From Bremia lactucae (taxonomy: Eukaryota; Oomycota; Peronosporomycetes; Peronosporales; Peronosporaceae), in contig NC_090611.1 in the NCBI RefSeq assembly GCF_004359215.1, positions 90,156 through 154,155 on the forward strand: DNA of 64,000 nucleotides. Direction: 5' to 3'. The notes beneath the pieces are model-generated. The model saw only the letters and a list, made by a program, of their open reading frames with translations, had not been told where the DNA came from and ran no database searches. This document shows, piece after piece, positions 34,454 through 44,683 of the stretch. How positions within the stretch are numbered: the stretch's first letter is position 1; every line of letters starts with the position of its first letter. The translations under genes were made by a program, and so were the position numbers.

Positions 34454-35092
34454 GTGGCGGGGCAGGCACAGATAGCCGGTCGTTTTAGCAGTGTGTTGAC
34501 CCGCCACTGCTGAGTGGCGATAATTTTTATTTTTACTTGTTGTCCTGTTTTGGGTACACTGTAGTCGTGTAATTGGGTACACCGACATCTATGCGTTGAT
34601 TGTCAGAGCTTCTTTATTTGCGACCAAATTGGGCTGATTCCTTATTATTGAAGACTGTAATTGACTTTTAGTGGACGATTAAGAATCGACTCTTGACGAC
34701 AACGCTGGATAATATAGTTGAAATGGTTAACAAATGTATTGTCATTGGTTGCGAAAGTTTATCGACTTTGTGTTTTATTACTGACTTGATCTATGTATGC
34801 AATGACGATGAACATTGAAAAATTCTTAAAGATTTAAATTATATGGCGAAAATTGTACAGCTTGTGGTGACGGATTTCCCTCCATCCGGGAATGATTTCA
34901 AATGAGAGGGAGGGATCAGCAATCTTCGTCCTACGTATCATGGACACAATTCGAAAGAAAATGTCAACTATTTTTTGGTACTTTGTGATCTTCCTACTTA
35001 TCATTCCTGTCGCACTAAATTCAAATACTAGCTTTCTCATAATAAAAACGCCATTCCTTCGACACAATTCCAAACCCGTGTCCGGTCACTTC
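34454..35092. other. Spacer between convergent genes
   Basis: The DnaJ gene and the TPR gene converge here. The sequence is AT-rich and I find no gene; small ORFs near 34331-34588 (-) and 34834-35104 look random. Confidence 0.45.
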
Positions 35093-36535
35093 TTACAAAG
35101 GTAAATAAAATATCGGGTGTAACGCATCTGCGCTGTGGTTAGCCTTGCACAAAGCAGCCAGGTCGTCCTCCACGCGCGCGGCTTGCTCATACCGTTTCGC
35201 GGCATCAGCATCCCGTTTGTCCCACTTGGCCAATAAATCCCCATACGCCCGCAACACACGCGCAAACTCGACACGGTCGGTCGCGGACAATTGCACTTCG
35301 CGCTCAAACGCCTCCACTACCGTCACAAAAAGACCTTCACTCGTCACAGCTTGACCTAAAACATGGCTACCTTTTGCAATGTGGCCAAGCACACGAGTCA
35401 TAGCCAGCGCGCTTCCTCCAAACCCCGTCTGGTCTGTTTGCAGCGTCCGCAGCGCCTTCCCAAGCCACTCCATCGCTTCCTCCGGCTTGTTCTTCCGTAA
35501 CAAGAGCTCGCCAAGATTCGTCTCGACCCATGCTCCAAACGGCGCATGTGGTCCGGACGCTAACAACGCGTTCTTTTTCTCCTCTGCTGCAATCTTTTCC
35601 ACCCATGCCAATGCTTCTTTGTATAAAACTTCCGCTTGATTTAAACTCACGAGCTGCACATCAGTTGGTGGAGTTGTGTGGTCCACTCCAAGCGCCTGCG
35701 TACTCAAGACCGATAGTGACGCGTATTGGGCCAACAAGTACGGAATCTCGCGTCCAAGCTGAACCTCGCTTGCCTTTAACGTGCTCATTTTTTCGTGCTT
35801 TAAGACAACGTCTTTTTTCTCGCGTAGCGTCTCGACTGCTTGTACAAACAGTGGATCCTCCACGGCCTTGACCAGCTGCTCCGCGCCTTCCCTTAATTCC
35901 AAGCCAATCAGCTCATACAGCGTCCACTTGAGTGGCACAGTCTCGTCCTTTGGAAATTGCTTCATGAACACGTCCTTCTGGCACCACGACTCGGCTTGGT
36001 GGGGTAAATTAAAGCGCAATAATAGACGCAGCATCCGCTCGTGCTCCGCCGAGGGCCACTGCATGATGTCGCCACGCTCGTGCATGACTTTGATAGCTTC
36101 GTTCACGTCACCTTTTATAAATAGCGTAGCCACGAGATGCCGTAGCGCTGCGAGGAGATACACGCTGTGAAAGCCCATGGTCGACCGGCAGATCTCTACC
36201 GAGCGTCGGAGCTGGGGCAGCGCCTTCTCGGCGCGCTGGTAATTCGGCAACAGCCGTGCCGCGTCTCCACCCTGGCCAAGGAGAATTTTGGCGGCTTCTC
36301 GAAACTCTGGTAACGACTTGAGCAGCTCACGCTCAGCCTCGGTCTCCTCTGGAGCCAAAGGTAGACTACCGATACCTACTGAGGAATTCGCAAAAATATG
36401 GCGAGGCGGCCCCGTTGTTGCAAACCGGCAATTGCAACGTGTAACACGCGCAAATGCCGACGCAGAGCTGCGAGAAGCGAGCCACTTAAGCGTGTCGAGC
36501 CCCGAAGACAGTTGCAACCGTAGAGGAAAAGGCAT
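35093..36535 (-). CDS. Mitochondrial-looking TPR-like protein
   Basis: 480 aa in a single exon from ATG 36535. The first 50 residues are Arg/Ser/Leu rich with no acids until later (MPFPLRLQLSSGLDTLKWLA, then RSSASAFARVTRCNCRF), as in a mitochondrial presequence. The rest is helical with repeats of TPR type: ALPQLRRSVEICRSTMGFHS, KGDVNEAIKVMHERGD, QAEVLYKEALAWVEKI, and the clearest one, ETNLGELLLRKNKPEEAMEW. A final repeat-like segment reads RVLRAYGDLLAKWDKRDADA. No catalytic motif is visible. It may be a mitochondrial assembly or scaffold factor; the specific role is unknown. Confidence 0.75.
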   Translation of the reverse strand: MPFPLRLQLSSGLDTLKWLASRSSASAFARVTRCNCRFATTGPPRHIFANSSVGIGSLPLAPEETEAERELLKSLPEFREAAKILLGQGGDAARLLPNYQRAEKALPQLRRSVEICRSTMGFHSVYLLAALRHLVATLFIKGDVNEAIKVMHERGDIMQWPSAEHERMLRLLLRFNLPHQAESWCQKDVFMKQFPKDETVPLKWTLYELIGLELREGAEQLVKAVEDPLFVQAVETLREKKDVVLKHEKMSTLKASEVQLGREIPYLLAQYASLSVLSTQALGVDHTTPPTDVQLVSLNQAEVLYKEALAWVEKIAAEEKKNALLASGPHAPFGAWVETNLGELLLRKNKPEEAMEWLGKALRTLQTDQTGFGGSALAMTRVLGHIAKGSHVLGQAVTSEGLFVTVVEAFEREVQLSATDRVEFARVLRAYGDLLAKWDKRDADAAKRYEQAARVEDDLAALCKANHSADALHPIFYLPL

Positions 36536-36609
36536 CTTTTGAGAAATGACCAGCTACGAAAAGAATCTTGCCAAAGATAATATCATCTCAAGAAGGTTTA
36601 TTTTAGAAT

Positions 36610-38740
36610 CTACTGTACTTGGGACAAAGTGGGTTCCTCTCGAGCGCGTTTCTTTTGCTTCCACAATTCCGCAGCCTGGAGCAGTTTCAGATGCGACTGT
36701 GCCTGCTCGTCGTCTGGGAAAATGTAGTCATTGTATTCTTCGAGCCCAAGCTCCGTCTATACGAAAGACACGAACGGTTACAATCCTGATTACATTCCAT
36801 TCAAACACGAATACCTGGTTACGTACCCCCTCCTGCGAATACACCATGCGCTGTTTCGTAACCTTTCGAGGCAACATGTCGCAAACTTTTTGAATCATTT
36901 TGGCATCGCCGCCCTTCTTCTCCATCTCCAGCCACGTCTCCATACACAAGACCCGATCTTCCTTTAATTCCTCACCGCCTTGCTCCTTCATGTACCGCAA
37001 TGCGCGCTCAAACACGTCCCGTGCTGCGTCTAACTTTGTACCTTGTTCCTCCGTTTCATCCCGTGACGACGCCTCGAAAAGAGCAAAACTGATCCACACT
37101 TTCACGTGCTTTGTGCGCTCTAGCAATCGCTCATACAGTGTACAAGTGTTCTCGCGCTCGTTATTTTCAATCTCGAAATCGATATAATGCTTCCAGATAA
37201 TTTCGGGCGTATCCAGTACTGGCTGTTTAATGGCGAGCTCGTAAATAGCACGCGCACGCTCGATTTCACCTACTTGCCGCTCGAGCATCGCGTACTTTTG
37301 CCACGTCTCGCAATTCTGCGGGTCAAACTCGAGAAAGCGCATGTAGATCTTCCGACAGCGATCGATTTCGCCCATCATGAGCTCCAATTCAATGTATTTC
37401 ACAAAGAGTTTCTTCTTTGGGCAGCGACCGAGTGCTTCCCCTAGAGTCCGTCGCGCTCCTTGCACATCGCGCTGCCGGATGAGAAATTTGGCGTACAACA
37501 CCCAAATTTTGGCAAACGTAAAGTGATTATGTGGCACGAGTTTCAAGCACATTTGATACACCTGTTTGCACCGTTCCGATGACGTCCCACTGTCATCGTC
37601 CGCGAGCAGTTCCTCAAATAAAGCATACTTGATCCACAGGTAGATGTACCGACGCCAGTATTTCTTTTCCTGAAAAGGCGGGACATTAGCAATTGCTCGT
37701 TCGTACACTTCCCGCACACGTCCGAACGACTGCGACGTCGCAGCTTCACTCTCTTCGAGCTTTATGTATTCATGCCACGTATCATAGTCCAGCGCATTCG
37801 CGGCCACTTGCTGCTCGTACAAAACTCGTCGTTTTGCAATCACAACCTCTTCAATCCGATCCTTGTCGCCATGCTGCTTCTCAAATGTAATAAACGCGCT
37901 ATAGAGTGCTCGTGCCTCCTCTTTTGGCAACGTGTCCAGCGCGTATTTGAACACTGCTCTCGCTCGTTCAATCTCACGGCAGCGCTCTTCAAAATGTGCA
38001 AATGCCAGGTAAAGAAGCTCGGTTTTTTCATCGCTTCGCAGCTCCTCAAGCGCGCGTTCGTACACTTTTCTAGCCAATACAAATTGTTTTTGCGACATTT
38101 CCTCCCATTTGGCATACTTCATAAAAGCCTTCTCCCCAGGATGACACTTGACGTACCGCTCATACAGAGACCGCGCACGGGGAATGTCCTTGGCACGCAT
38201 CTCGAGTTTAATGTAGGAATACCAGGCCTGATCGTCGGGTTGCCACGCCATCCAGCGCTCAAACACTTGTCGAGCGCCATTAAGATTGCCAAGCATCTCT
38301 TCCATATAAGCATACTTGTACCAAAATTGAGCCACACGGGGAAGCAGCGTCACGGCGCGGTCCCAGACATTGCGTGCGTGATTGACAAATTTGTGCCGCA
38401 TCTCCATTTCGGCATATTTGAGCCAAATAGTTGGCGTCTTGTAGTCGACGTCCAGCGCTCGCTCAAACACACTGCGCGCACGTTCAAACTCTTCTTGGCT
38501 TTCCTCCCACGTTGCGTATTTCATCCACGTGCCAACGTGATGGCGTTGGCGACGCAGCTCGTCCTCAAAGGACTTGCGCTTGCCCATGCGGTACTCGGCC
38601 AGCTCTGCCGCATCAGCAATGCGGCGGCGGGGCGGCTGAGCAAGTTCATCTTTGCGCTGGTTGGCCTCCAGAAGGATCTGCTCGGCTGTGATCTGGATGG
38701 GCGCCGGAGCGCGGTTCTTTACGACGCTGGTCGTCACCAT
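36610..38740 (-). CDS. Crooked neck-like splicing factor (Clf1/CRNKL1)
   Basis: Two exons, 38740-36827 and 36756-36610, encode about 686 aa. The N-terminus reads [20 protein letters not shown] and [20 protein letters not shown], followed by [20 protein letters not shown], the standard Crooked neck opening. A long run of HAT (half-a-TPR) repeats follows, with repeated W..YA..E, RAR.V(F/Y)ERAL patterns. Clf1 is a Prp19-complex-associated scaffold needed for spliceosome activation. The second exon is short and easily missed; it gives the conserved C-terminal segment [13 protein letters not shown]. Intron length is 70 bp. The TPR gene starts 75 bp downstream on the same strand. Confidence 0.93.
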
Positions 38741-39230
38741 TGGGCGCGATGGGGTGAGCTATGTGAGCGCGAACTTTAGGAAGACGACGAACCTTAGATA
38801 TGAACGCACTTTAGTGAGACGTCTGTGTAAAAGGAAAGGTGTGCAAAACAGGACGGTGATGACGGAGATTTTCGCGCACGGACTATGTACGTATTTCGTG
38901 GGTGTTTGCGGAAAAGCAAGTGGAGTTGTCGAGTGATAGCCTTTGCGTTGTGTAATCGCATACGATGATCGAACAAAGAGCGTTTGTAGTATGTAAGGCC
39001 ACGTTGCGAAAACAAGAGTCAAATTGTTCTATTCGGTGAAGTAGTAGTCGATGAAATTCGTGATGTCTGATAGAAAAGCGGTGTTTGAGACAGCTGTTTG
39101 AAGAGAAGAATGGAGTCCAACGACCAGCGCATGCGATACGAAAGGTTTTCTACGCAATTGGCGCTGTATCAGGAATCAGACGTCAAAGTTGCAAAAAAAC
39201 GGTTGCTAGTTTACAATCTTCCCAATAGTG
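38741..39230. other. Divergent promoter region
   Basis: Lies between Crooked neck (-) and the aspartic protease (+). An ORF at 39098-39427 runs in a different frame from the protease and looks like a shadow, though an upstream exon for the protease could sit here. Confidence 0.4.
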
Positions 39231-40925
39231 ATGAGGTACCCTGTATCCACACTTGTAGCTATGACAACGGCGCTGCAGAGTCTGCCAACTACAATGGCCG
39301 TTTTGCAGCAGAAACTCTATGGCCTTCCATCAGGGCTGGCATATTACGTGGAAATAAACATCGGGTCCCCCGTGTACTCGTCCAGCTCAAGCCCATCCAG
39401 TATAAACTCGTTCAATTTGCTTGTTGACACGGGGTCGGCCAATACGGCAGTTGTCACGGCTCAATGCTGCGCTCTCACGAATGAAAAGGTCTTTTCGTGT
39501 CAAGCATCGAGCACTTGTGTCGATGAAGGCGCGAGCATTAGTGTACGCTACATCAGTAGCTCCTGGACTGGTGAAAAGGTGCGGGACACTTTCTCCGGAC
39601 AGGGTCTCGGCCTCATTGAGAGCATGCCATTCGCCCAAATTCTGGTCGAAGATAATTTTGTTACGGTGGGTTACGATGGAATTATTGGGTTGGGGTACGA
39701 ATCTATTGCCTCTCCTTCCGACGAAACATCGATGCCGTATTTCGACGTGGTGAGTACTAGGAATGGACTAAATGATGTCTTTAGTATGCAAATGTGTGGC
39801 ACATTGCAAGCATTAAGTCTTCGCAACGTCTCCACTGAAGACACTTCGTTTTTGTATGCGGGCGAGTTACTTTTAGGTGGTACTGAAGGACCTAATGGAC
39901 AAACGTACCATCAAGGCGATATTGTCTTTACGCCATTGGTCCACGAACGATTTTACAATGTTATTGTGACGGATATCGGTGCAAATGGCCAAAGTTTAGG
40001 CATCGATTGCGAGTCAATTAATTCGCCCCGAGCAATTGTAGACTCGGGCTCGAGCAACGTGGCGTTCCCTTCCAGTGTCTATACTGCCGTAATTGCCGAG
40101 CTCCGAGCACAAGTGGCACAAGTGGCTTCTATGGACGACTCGTTTTTCAGTGACGACTCGACATGTTGTTCGAACGAGTGCGACCCCGGGAATCTCAATT
40201 CGTTTCTGTATCGACTTCCAGGACTCACGATTTCGCTTGCACTTGAAAACAACGAATCGCAACAAATGACATTCACCATCCCAGCGACGTATATTTGGCG
40301 ACCTATTGTGATCCCCACGGGTATCCGCGACGTCACGTGTCGTGTCTTTGGCATCTCGGAAGGCGATTTCACGCTACTAGGCAATGTCTTTATGGACGGA
40401 TTATTCACGGTTCACGACCGCTTAAATGCTCGCGTTGGCATGGCCTTGGCTGACAATTGTCCCAATGGCGTGGCCTCCGGCAAACGTATAATTATTGAGA
40501 ACATGACTTCAAAGACTTCCTTCTGCGATTGCGTCGGATCGTCGGATCGCAAGAATAGCTTGATTAGTAGCGTTTTCCCCTTTTCAAGTCGACCTTGTTT
40601 CTTCTGGCAATGGTGGATGTATGTCGTGATTGTCGCATTAACAATCGCTCTGCTTATGGCAATTGCTTACGTCTATGTCTGGTGGAGACACCGGAAATTG
40701 ACGCAACAGCTTCAAAACGAAACGTCTTTCAGGAATACTGTCGACTCAGTTGAACGTTTGGACCCAAACCTGTTTGATACACCGACACACAGCAGTTCGG
40801 TGTATATGGAGGAATCCTTGTCGCCACTGCAGAAAACGGCGGCGGTGCGACACGCGCGACGTGGCAATACCTTTGCACCGAATGCTAATCGGACAGAACT
40901 ACGAGCTTTTACTCGACCGCTATAG
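39231..40925 (+). CDS. Membrane-anchored pepsin-family aspartic protease
   Basis: About 564 aa from ATG 39231. The mature start YYVEINIGSP is the family signature. Two catalytic motifs are present, LLVDTGSAN (Asp66) and AIVDSGSSN (Asp271), plus YDGIIGLGYE and FTLLGNVFMDGLFTVHDR. After the catalytic domain there is a Cys-rich juxtamembrane stretch, one transmembrane helix (WWMYVVIVALTIALLMAIAY, about 460-485) and a 75-residue cytoplasmic tail. This is BACE- or yapsin-like in layout. The N-terminus is not a strong signal peptide and no long prosegment is seen, so a first exon may be missing. The protease probably processes cell-surface or secretory-pathway proteins. Confidence 0.9.
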   Translation: MRYPVSTLVAMTTALQSLPTTMAVLQQKLYGLPSGLAYYVEINIGSPVYSSSSSPSSINSFNLLVDTGSANTAVVTAQCCALTNEKVFSCQASSTCVDEGASISVRYISSSWTGEKVRDTFSGQGLGLIESMPFAQILVEDNFVTVGYDGIIGLGYESIASPSDETSMPYFDVVSTRNGLNDVFSMQMCGTLQALSLRNVSTEDTSFLYAGELLLGGTEGPNGQTYHQGDIVFTPLVHERFYNVIVTDIGANGQSLGIDCESINSPRAIVDSGSSNVAFPSSVYTAVIAELRAQVAQVASMDDSFFSDDSTCCSNECDPGNLNSFLYRLPGLTISLALENNESQQMTFTIPATYIWRPIVIPTGIRDVTCRVFGISEGDFTLLGNVFMDGLFTVHDRLNARVGMALADNCPNGVASGKRIIIENMTSKTSFCDCVGSSDRKNSLISSVFPFSSRPCFFWQWWMYVVIVALTIALLMAIAYVYVWWRHRKLTQQLQNETSFRNTVDSVERLDPNLFDTPTHSSSVYMEESLSPLQKTAAVRHARRGNTFAPNANRTELRAFTRPL

Positions 40926-41628
40926 ATTCGGTACTTGAAAATTACGATCGTAGTGTACTATAAAACAATACTATGGGGTTATCTCTTAATGTTTCAAAGA
41001 ACCCCTCTTAAAAAATGAGCTGGCTTAGCAGTGGAACACGACGAAGTTGAAGATCTTAGACTTTGCAAGATTTTTCTTAATTTTTTATTTCCCCCCATTA
41101 GTGCTTTTCGGGAAAACATACAGCAAACGTCTGGGATTTGATGTTCAAAAAAAAGCTGTCTTGACTCTGATTATGGATTGATTGTGCTCTCTCTCACGTC
41201 TCTCGTCTCATTGCTCAAAAAATGGGCATGATGACTAGCTTGCTAATGTAATTTTCATGTTTTACAAATTTTCTTAGCAAATTTTCCTTAAGAACGCGGT
41301 AGCCGGTTTCATAGTTTCTTACCTATAATAAGGAATAATATTCTTATCGCTAATTTTGTCAATATTTACCTACCATACATGTTAATATTGTATTAGTTGA
41401 AAGTCGGTCGTATATTTATCGTTGACACAACCAATACCTGCTCGGCTTTTGGCTAAAATATGGTTTTTGGCTAAAATGTTTTGATTCTAATTTTTAATTC
41501 TAGCCCTAAAGCTTATCTGTGCTTAACGATTCCCGGTCCAGGAGTATCGGAAAGTCTGCTGCGCTTGCTGCGTTTGCTGTTATTTGTTGGCGCGATCTTT
41601 GAGACGACATGTCGGTACTTGATGTTGC
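40926..41628. other. Spacer with a U2 snRNA-like fragment
   Basis: AT-rich. At 41435-41460 the sequence ATACCTGCTCGGCTTTTGGC followed by TAAAAT closely resembles the conserved 5' end of U2 snRNA (CTCGGCCTTTTGGCTAA), with one base missing, but the rest of U2 (branch-site pairing region onward) is not recognisable. The TTTTGGCTAAAAT part is repeated 17 bp later. No protein gene is visible. Confidence 0.35.
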
Positions 41629-41635
41629 GGAGCTA

Positions 41636-42087
41636 TGTAACGTGGTGTATCGTTACATGAAATTAAGACATAAAGGCTGTAAATTAATACATTATCTAAA
41701 AGGTAGATAATATTTGAAGGATATCACTTTAAATAGTAATGTTTAGAAATCTTATCCATAAATAGGTATAGGCCATTATATCTATTTATCCCGCAAACAA
41801 ATCAACTGTAGATGTAAACAAAAGAGAGAGACAGATAAGATAAGATAAAATTTCAATTGCATGTTTAGTATTAGTTTATAATTAAGTTAGAGTTAACAAA
41901 TAGAAAGAAGAGATACTTAATTATATTCATACAGTTTTCATTTAACCCTATTAAGCCAGTTGCCTTAAAGGGAAGTCTTCTTCTGCACGTACTAGTGTAC
42001 GTGAAATAACGCAAGGCACCACTCGCAACTGAAGCAGTGCGAAGTGGAATTGTACTGAAGCAGTACAAGTCGTAGTGTCCCGTTACA
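41636..42087 (+). repeat. LTR family C, 5' copy
   Basis: TGTAACGTGGTGTATCGTTACA at the start and GTCCCGTTACA at the end. It matches 44684-45122 closely apart from small indels, for example a 10-bp block near 41895-41915. The ends resemble family A ends, but the interior differs. Confidence 0.9.
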
Positions 42088-42147
42088 CCTGGTAGCACAT
42101 AGTAGCACATAGTAGTCCGTCCAAGGACCACATTTCCTTCAGCTTAC

Positions 42148-43576
42148 ATGGACATGTTAGATGATAGTGGGAATACGCATCACGTTACGCGTGAAAGCTA
42201 CTCCTTTCTAAGTGACATAGAAAGGAGTGCGGTCGAACAAATGAGTTCGACCGTAGGAAACGATGCCATCTTGGCAATGCTGTCCAATTTGGACAGAGAT
42301 GCCCTCCATTCAGCTATCGCCAAGTTCCTACAACATGAACTTGACGAGATGGAGGAGAAGGTAGCCTTGCTGAATCAGCAAGGCTCTCAACAGGCAGAAC
42401 TGTTGAGGTTACAACAGGTACAGACCCCTGTTTCCTCTTGAGATATTTTGTCGAGTTGGACGATGCCATAAGGGCACGTCACATCGTGGACGAGCAAATG
42501 AAAGTCGCATCCAATAAATAAAATTGGCAGGTCGTGCCAAAACTTGGGCATTGGGCCTTAAGTTGCGGGACCCATACGTCTGTGGGTCGCTAGAAGCTTT
42601 TAAAGCCCGGCTCAAACAGACGTTTCAACCGCCAGGGGCTGAGTTCAAAGCTCGTTCAGAGCTTCTGAAACTCAAGCAAGGAAAGTGTGATGTTCACGCA
42701 GATGCCCAGCACATACGACTCTAAGCGAGTTACATAACAAATAACCCAGTCCATGAACACACGTTGATTACGCTGTTCATGCAAGGTCTTACGGATGGTC
42801 CCGTAAACACCCACCTGCCCCGCTTGGAACTGGATACGCTTGAAAAAGCGATATCCGTTGCGAACAGGAGGATTTTAGCTTGAGACAGGCTCAAGCTAGT
42901 TCGTCATCGTATCGTCCTCCAAGACGACACGAGTCAGGAGGTCCAGAGCCCATGGACCTCTCTTACGTTGAAAACGAGAGACCTCGCTTATCGAGCAATA
43001 AGCGATTGCAGAAATGCCATCGCTGCCAAAAATTAGGACACTACGCTCATGAGTGTAGTGCCCCACGCCCAGCACCGAAAGGTACTGAACGTAATTTTGG
43101 ACCGTATGCCAAAAAGGGCAACGGTCGGGGTCAGTAGGGGCGCAACGCCCTACCGATCCAGCAACCTCAAGAGAATTTGCAAATCTCTTGACTAAAGTTG
43201 CTCCAGACACACAATCACTATGTGTCTCTGCACCAGTGATGAGGTATCCCTCATCACCTTGAAGTTAAAAGTGACAAATGATTTGTCACTCAGAGCCCTA
43301 GCTAACGTTGCTCCAGACACACAATCATTATGTGTCTCTGCACCTGGTGATGAGGTATCCCTCATCACCTTGAAATTAAAAGTGACAAATGATTTGTCAC
43401 TCAGGGCTTTAGTAGACTGCAGAGCGTCAAATAACTTTATTCGTCGCCAGTCACTAGAGGGTCGTAGGCTCAAATATGTTGAGCGCGACATCCCTCCAAC
43501 GAGGATGACGGTGCGTCAAGCGACAGGCGCATCGATAACAAGGCCCATCGGAAAACATGCGCCCCTGGCGCTGTAA
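42148..43576 (+). pseudogene. gag-protease of element C, frameshifted
   Basis: ATG 42148 opens a 97-residue gag N-terminus (MDMLDDSGNTHHVTRESYSF) ending at a stop near 42441. Other frames continue with GRAKTWALGLKLRDPYVCGS and QTFQPPGAEFKARSELLKLK. The nucleocapsid zinc knuckle CHRCQKLGHYAHEC near 43018-43058 is intact (CX2CX4HX4C). Protease core follows as LVDCRASNNFI near 43410, where Cys-Arg replaces Ser/Thr-Gly, so enzymatic activity is doubtful. Frame ends near 43576 at the deletion junction with the opposite-strand ORF. Confidence 0.8.
43197..43417 (+). repeat. 111-bp tandem duplication before the protease of element C
   Basis: GTTGCTCCAGACACACAATC occurs at 43197 and 43307, and each is followed by the GATGAGGTATCCCTCATCAC and GTGACAAATGATTTGTCACT palindromes. 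The first copy has lost one base at GCACC(T)GGTGATG, so the period is 110 now and 111 (37 codons) originally. Element A1 has this segment once. Confidence 0.85.
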
Positions 43577-44604
43577 ATCGATAAAAACGTCAATCGCATC
43601 CCGCATCTCAATAGAGATGCGAGCCCTTCCCCAGGGCGAAGAAAGGGAATAGAATTCTCCTTTTACCCTCTTCGAGTTGTCAACACAACACGGACAGGGA
43701 TCACCCCACGTGAGGCATGGAAGCCTAGCCTCACGTGACAACCGATCAAATTTATACTTTGCACCGGTTGGAGTTCGTTTCTCAAACTTTACGCGATTCC
43801 AGGCTTCGCGTCCAATGTCTATGCCATTGCGAATAAACGCGCTCCAGGCTTGCATAAGCGAGACTTTATCTCGCTTATTGTTACTACTAAACCATCGATG
43901 CTTAAGAAAAGCATCGAGATAAAAATCTTCCTCAGCGCGAAGCTTCTTCGCGCTGGGATCAAGGCCATGTAGCTTTGTCGCAATAAATAAGGGATATTTA
44001 TTGTGAGGAGTAGTATCTCCAGACAAGCTATTGATTAGCCGTAATGGCAAAAGCCACGGCTTCTTTTCAGGGGCGAGATGGGACATTTTACTATCTTCAC
44101 TCCCCTAAGTGGTACCCACTGAAGCAGGGGTACCACAAGAACTTTTATTACGATGGCTTACGCCATCGTCATCACCTTGCACAGAAACAGGTGCTGGTGA
44201 TCGTACGGGAGACGGAACGGGCGATGAGAGATCATCCTCATCGTCGAACTATTAACTCGTCCGTCAGAATGAGCCCTCTCATTCGAAGGCTCATAGTCAC
44301 CCGCCTGACGTCTATCAGGCGACAGTTCTATTCTCCCCGAGTCACCCATTTCACACGACTCGCATTCGTAGTCGACCTCCAAAGAGGGGTCGTATTTACG
44401 TGGTGAATCACCACGTGCACCCGCAACATCTAGTGTTGCGCGAGTGAAAGATACTACGGCAGACGTTTCGTCTGCCGCAAGAGATAACAGTGCGTCACCC
44501 GCGGCTGCGCGAACCGCAGCCGAAGGCGCAGTACTATCAAAACCCCGTATGAGTTGGTTCTTTATGCGATGGAATTTAAAATGATGGTTCTGACCAATCA
44601 ACAT
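43454..44604 (-). pseudogene. Opposite-strand accessory ORF of element C (aORF-A, copy 2)
   Basis: Two long minus-strand frames adjoin. The upstream one (44604-44158, 148 aa) is acidic/Ser rich after a basic start. The second (44086-43454, 210 aa) holds LAPEKKPWLLP, DAFLKHRWF, AWSAFIRNGIDIGREAW, FEKRTPTGAKYKFDRLSRE, PCLTWGDPCPCC, ISIEMRDAIDVF and FSDG. These motifs match A1 and A3 in order. A single frame change near 44090-44160 separates the parts; a frameshift or a short intron are both possible. The last 30 residues run across the deletion junction opposite protease. This is the best-preserved copy in the window. Function is unknown; the CxCC cluster could bind zinc. Confidence 0.65.
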
Positions 44605-44683
44605 GGTTTTTGAATGAAGTGGTCACATAGTGACCACTCCATCCAATGACAGTCAGAGTAATTGTCGCTTAAGGGAGGGGTGA

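Noticed and set aside
37772..38779. 335-codon plus-strand ORF
   Set aside because: Lies wholly opposite Crooked neck, whose HAT repeats are unmistakable.
39098..39427. Separate gene upstream of the aspartic protease
   Set aside because: It overlaps the protease in another frame, and its translation has no family features.
41435..41460. Functional U2 snRNA gene
   Set aside because: Only the 5' ~25 bases match; the branch-site pairing region and Sm site are not found.
43197..43417. CRISPR-like repeat
   Set aside because: Only two long tandem units in a retroelement coding region; no spacers and a eukaryotic context.
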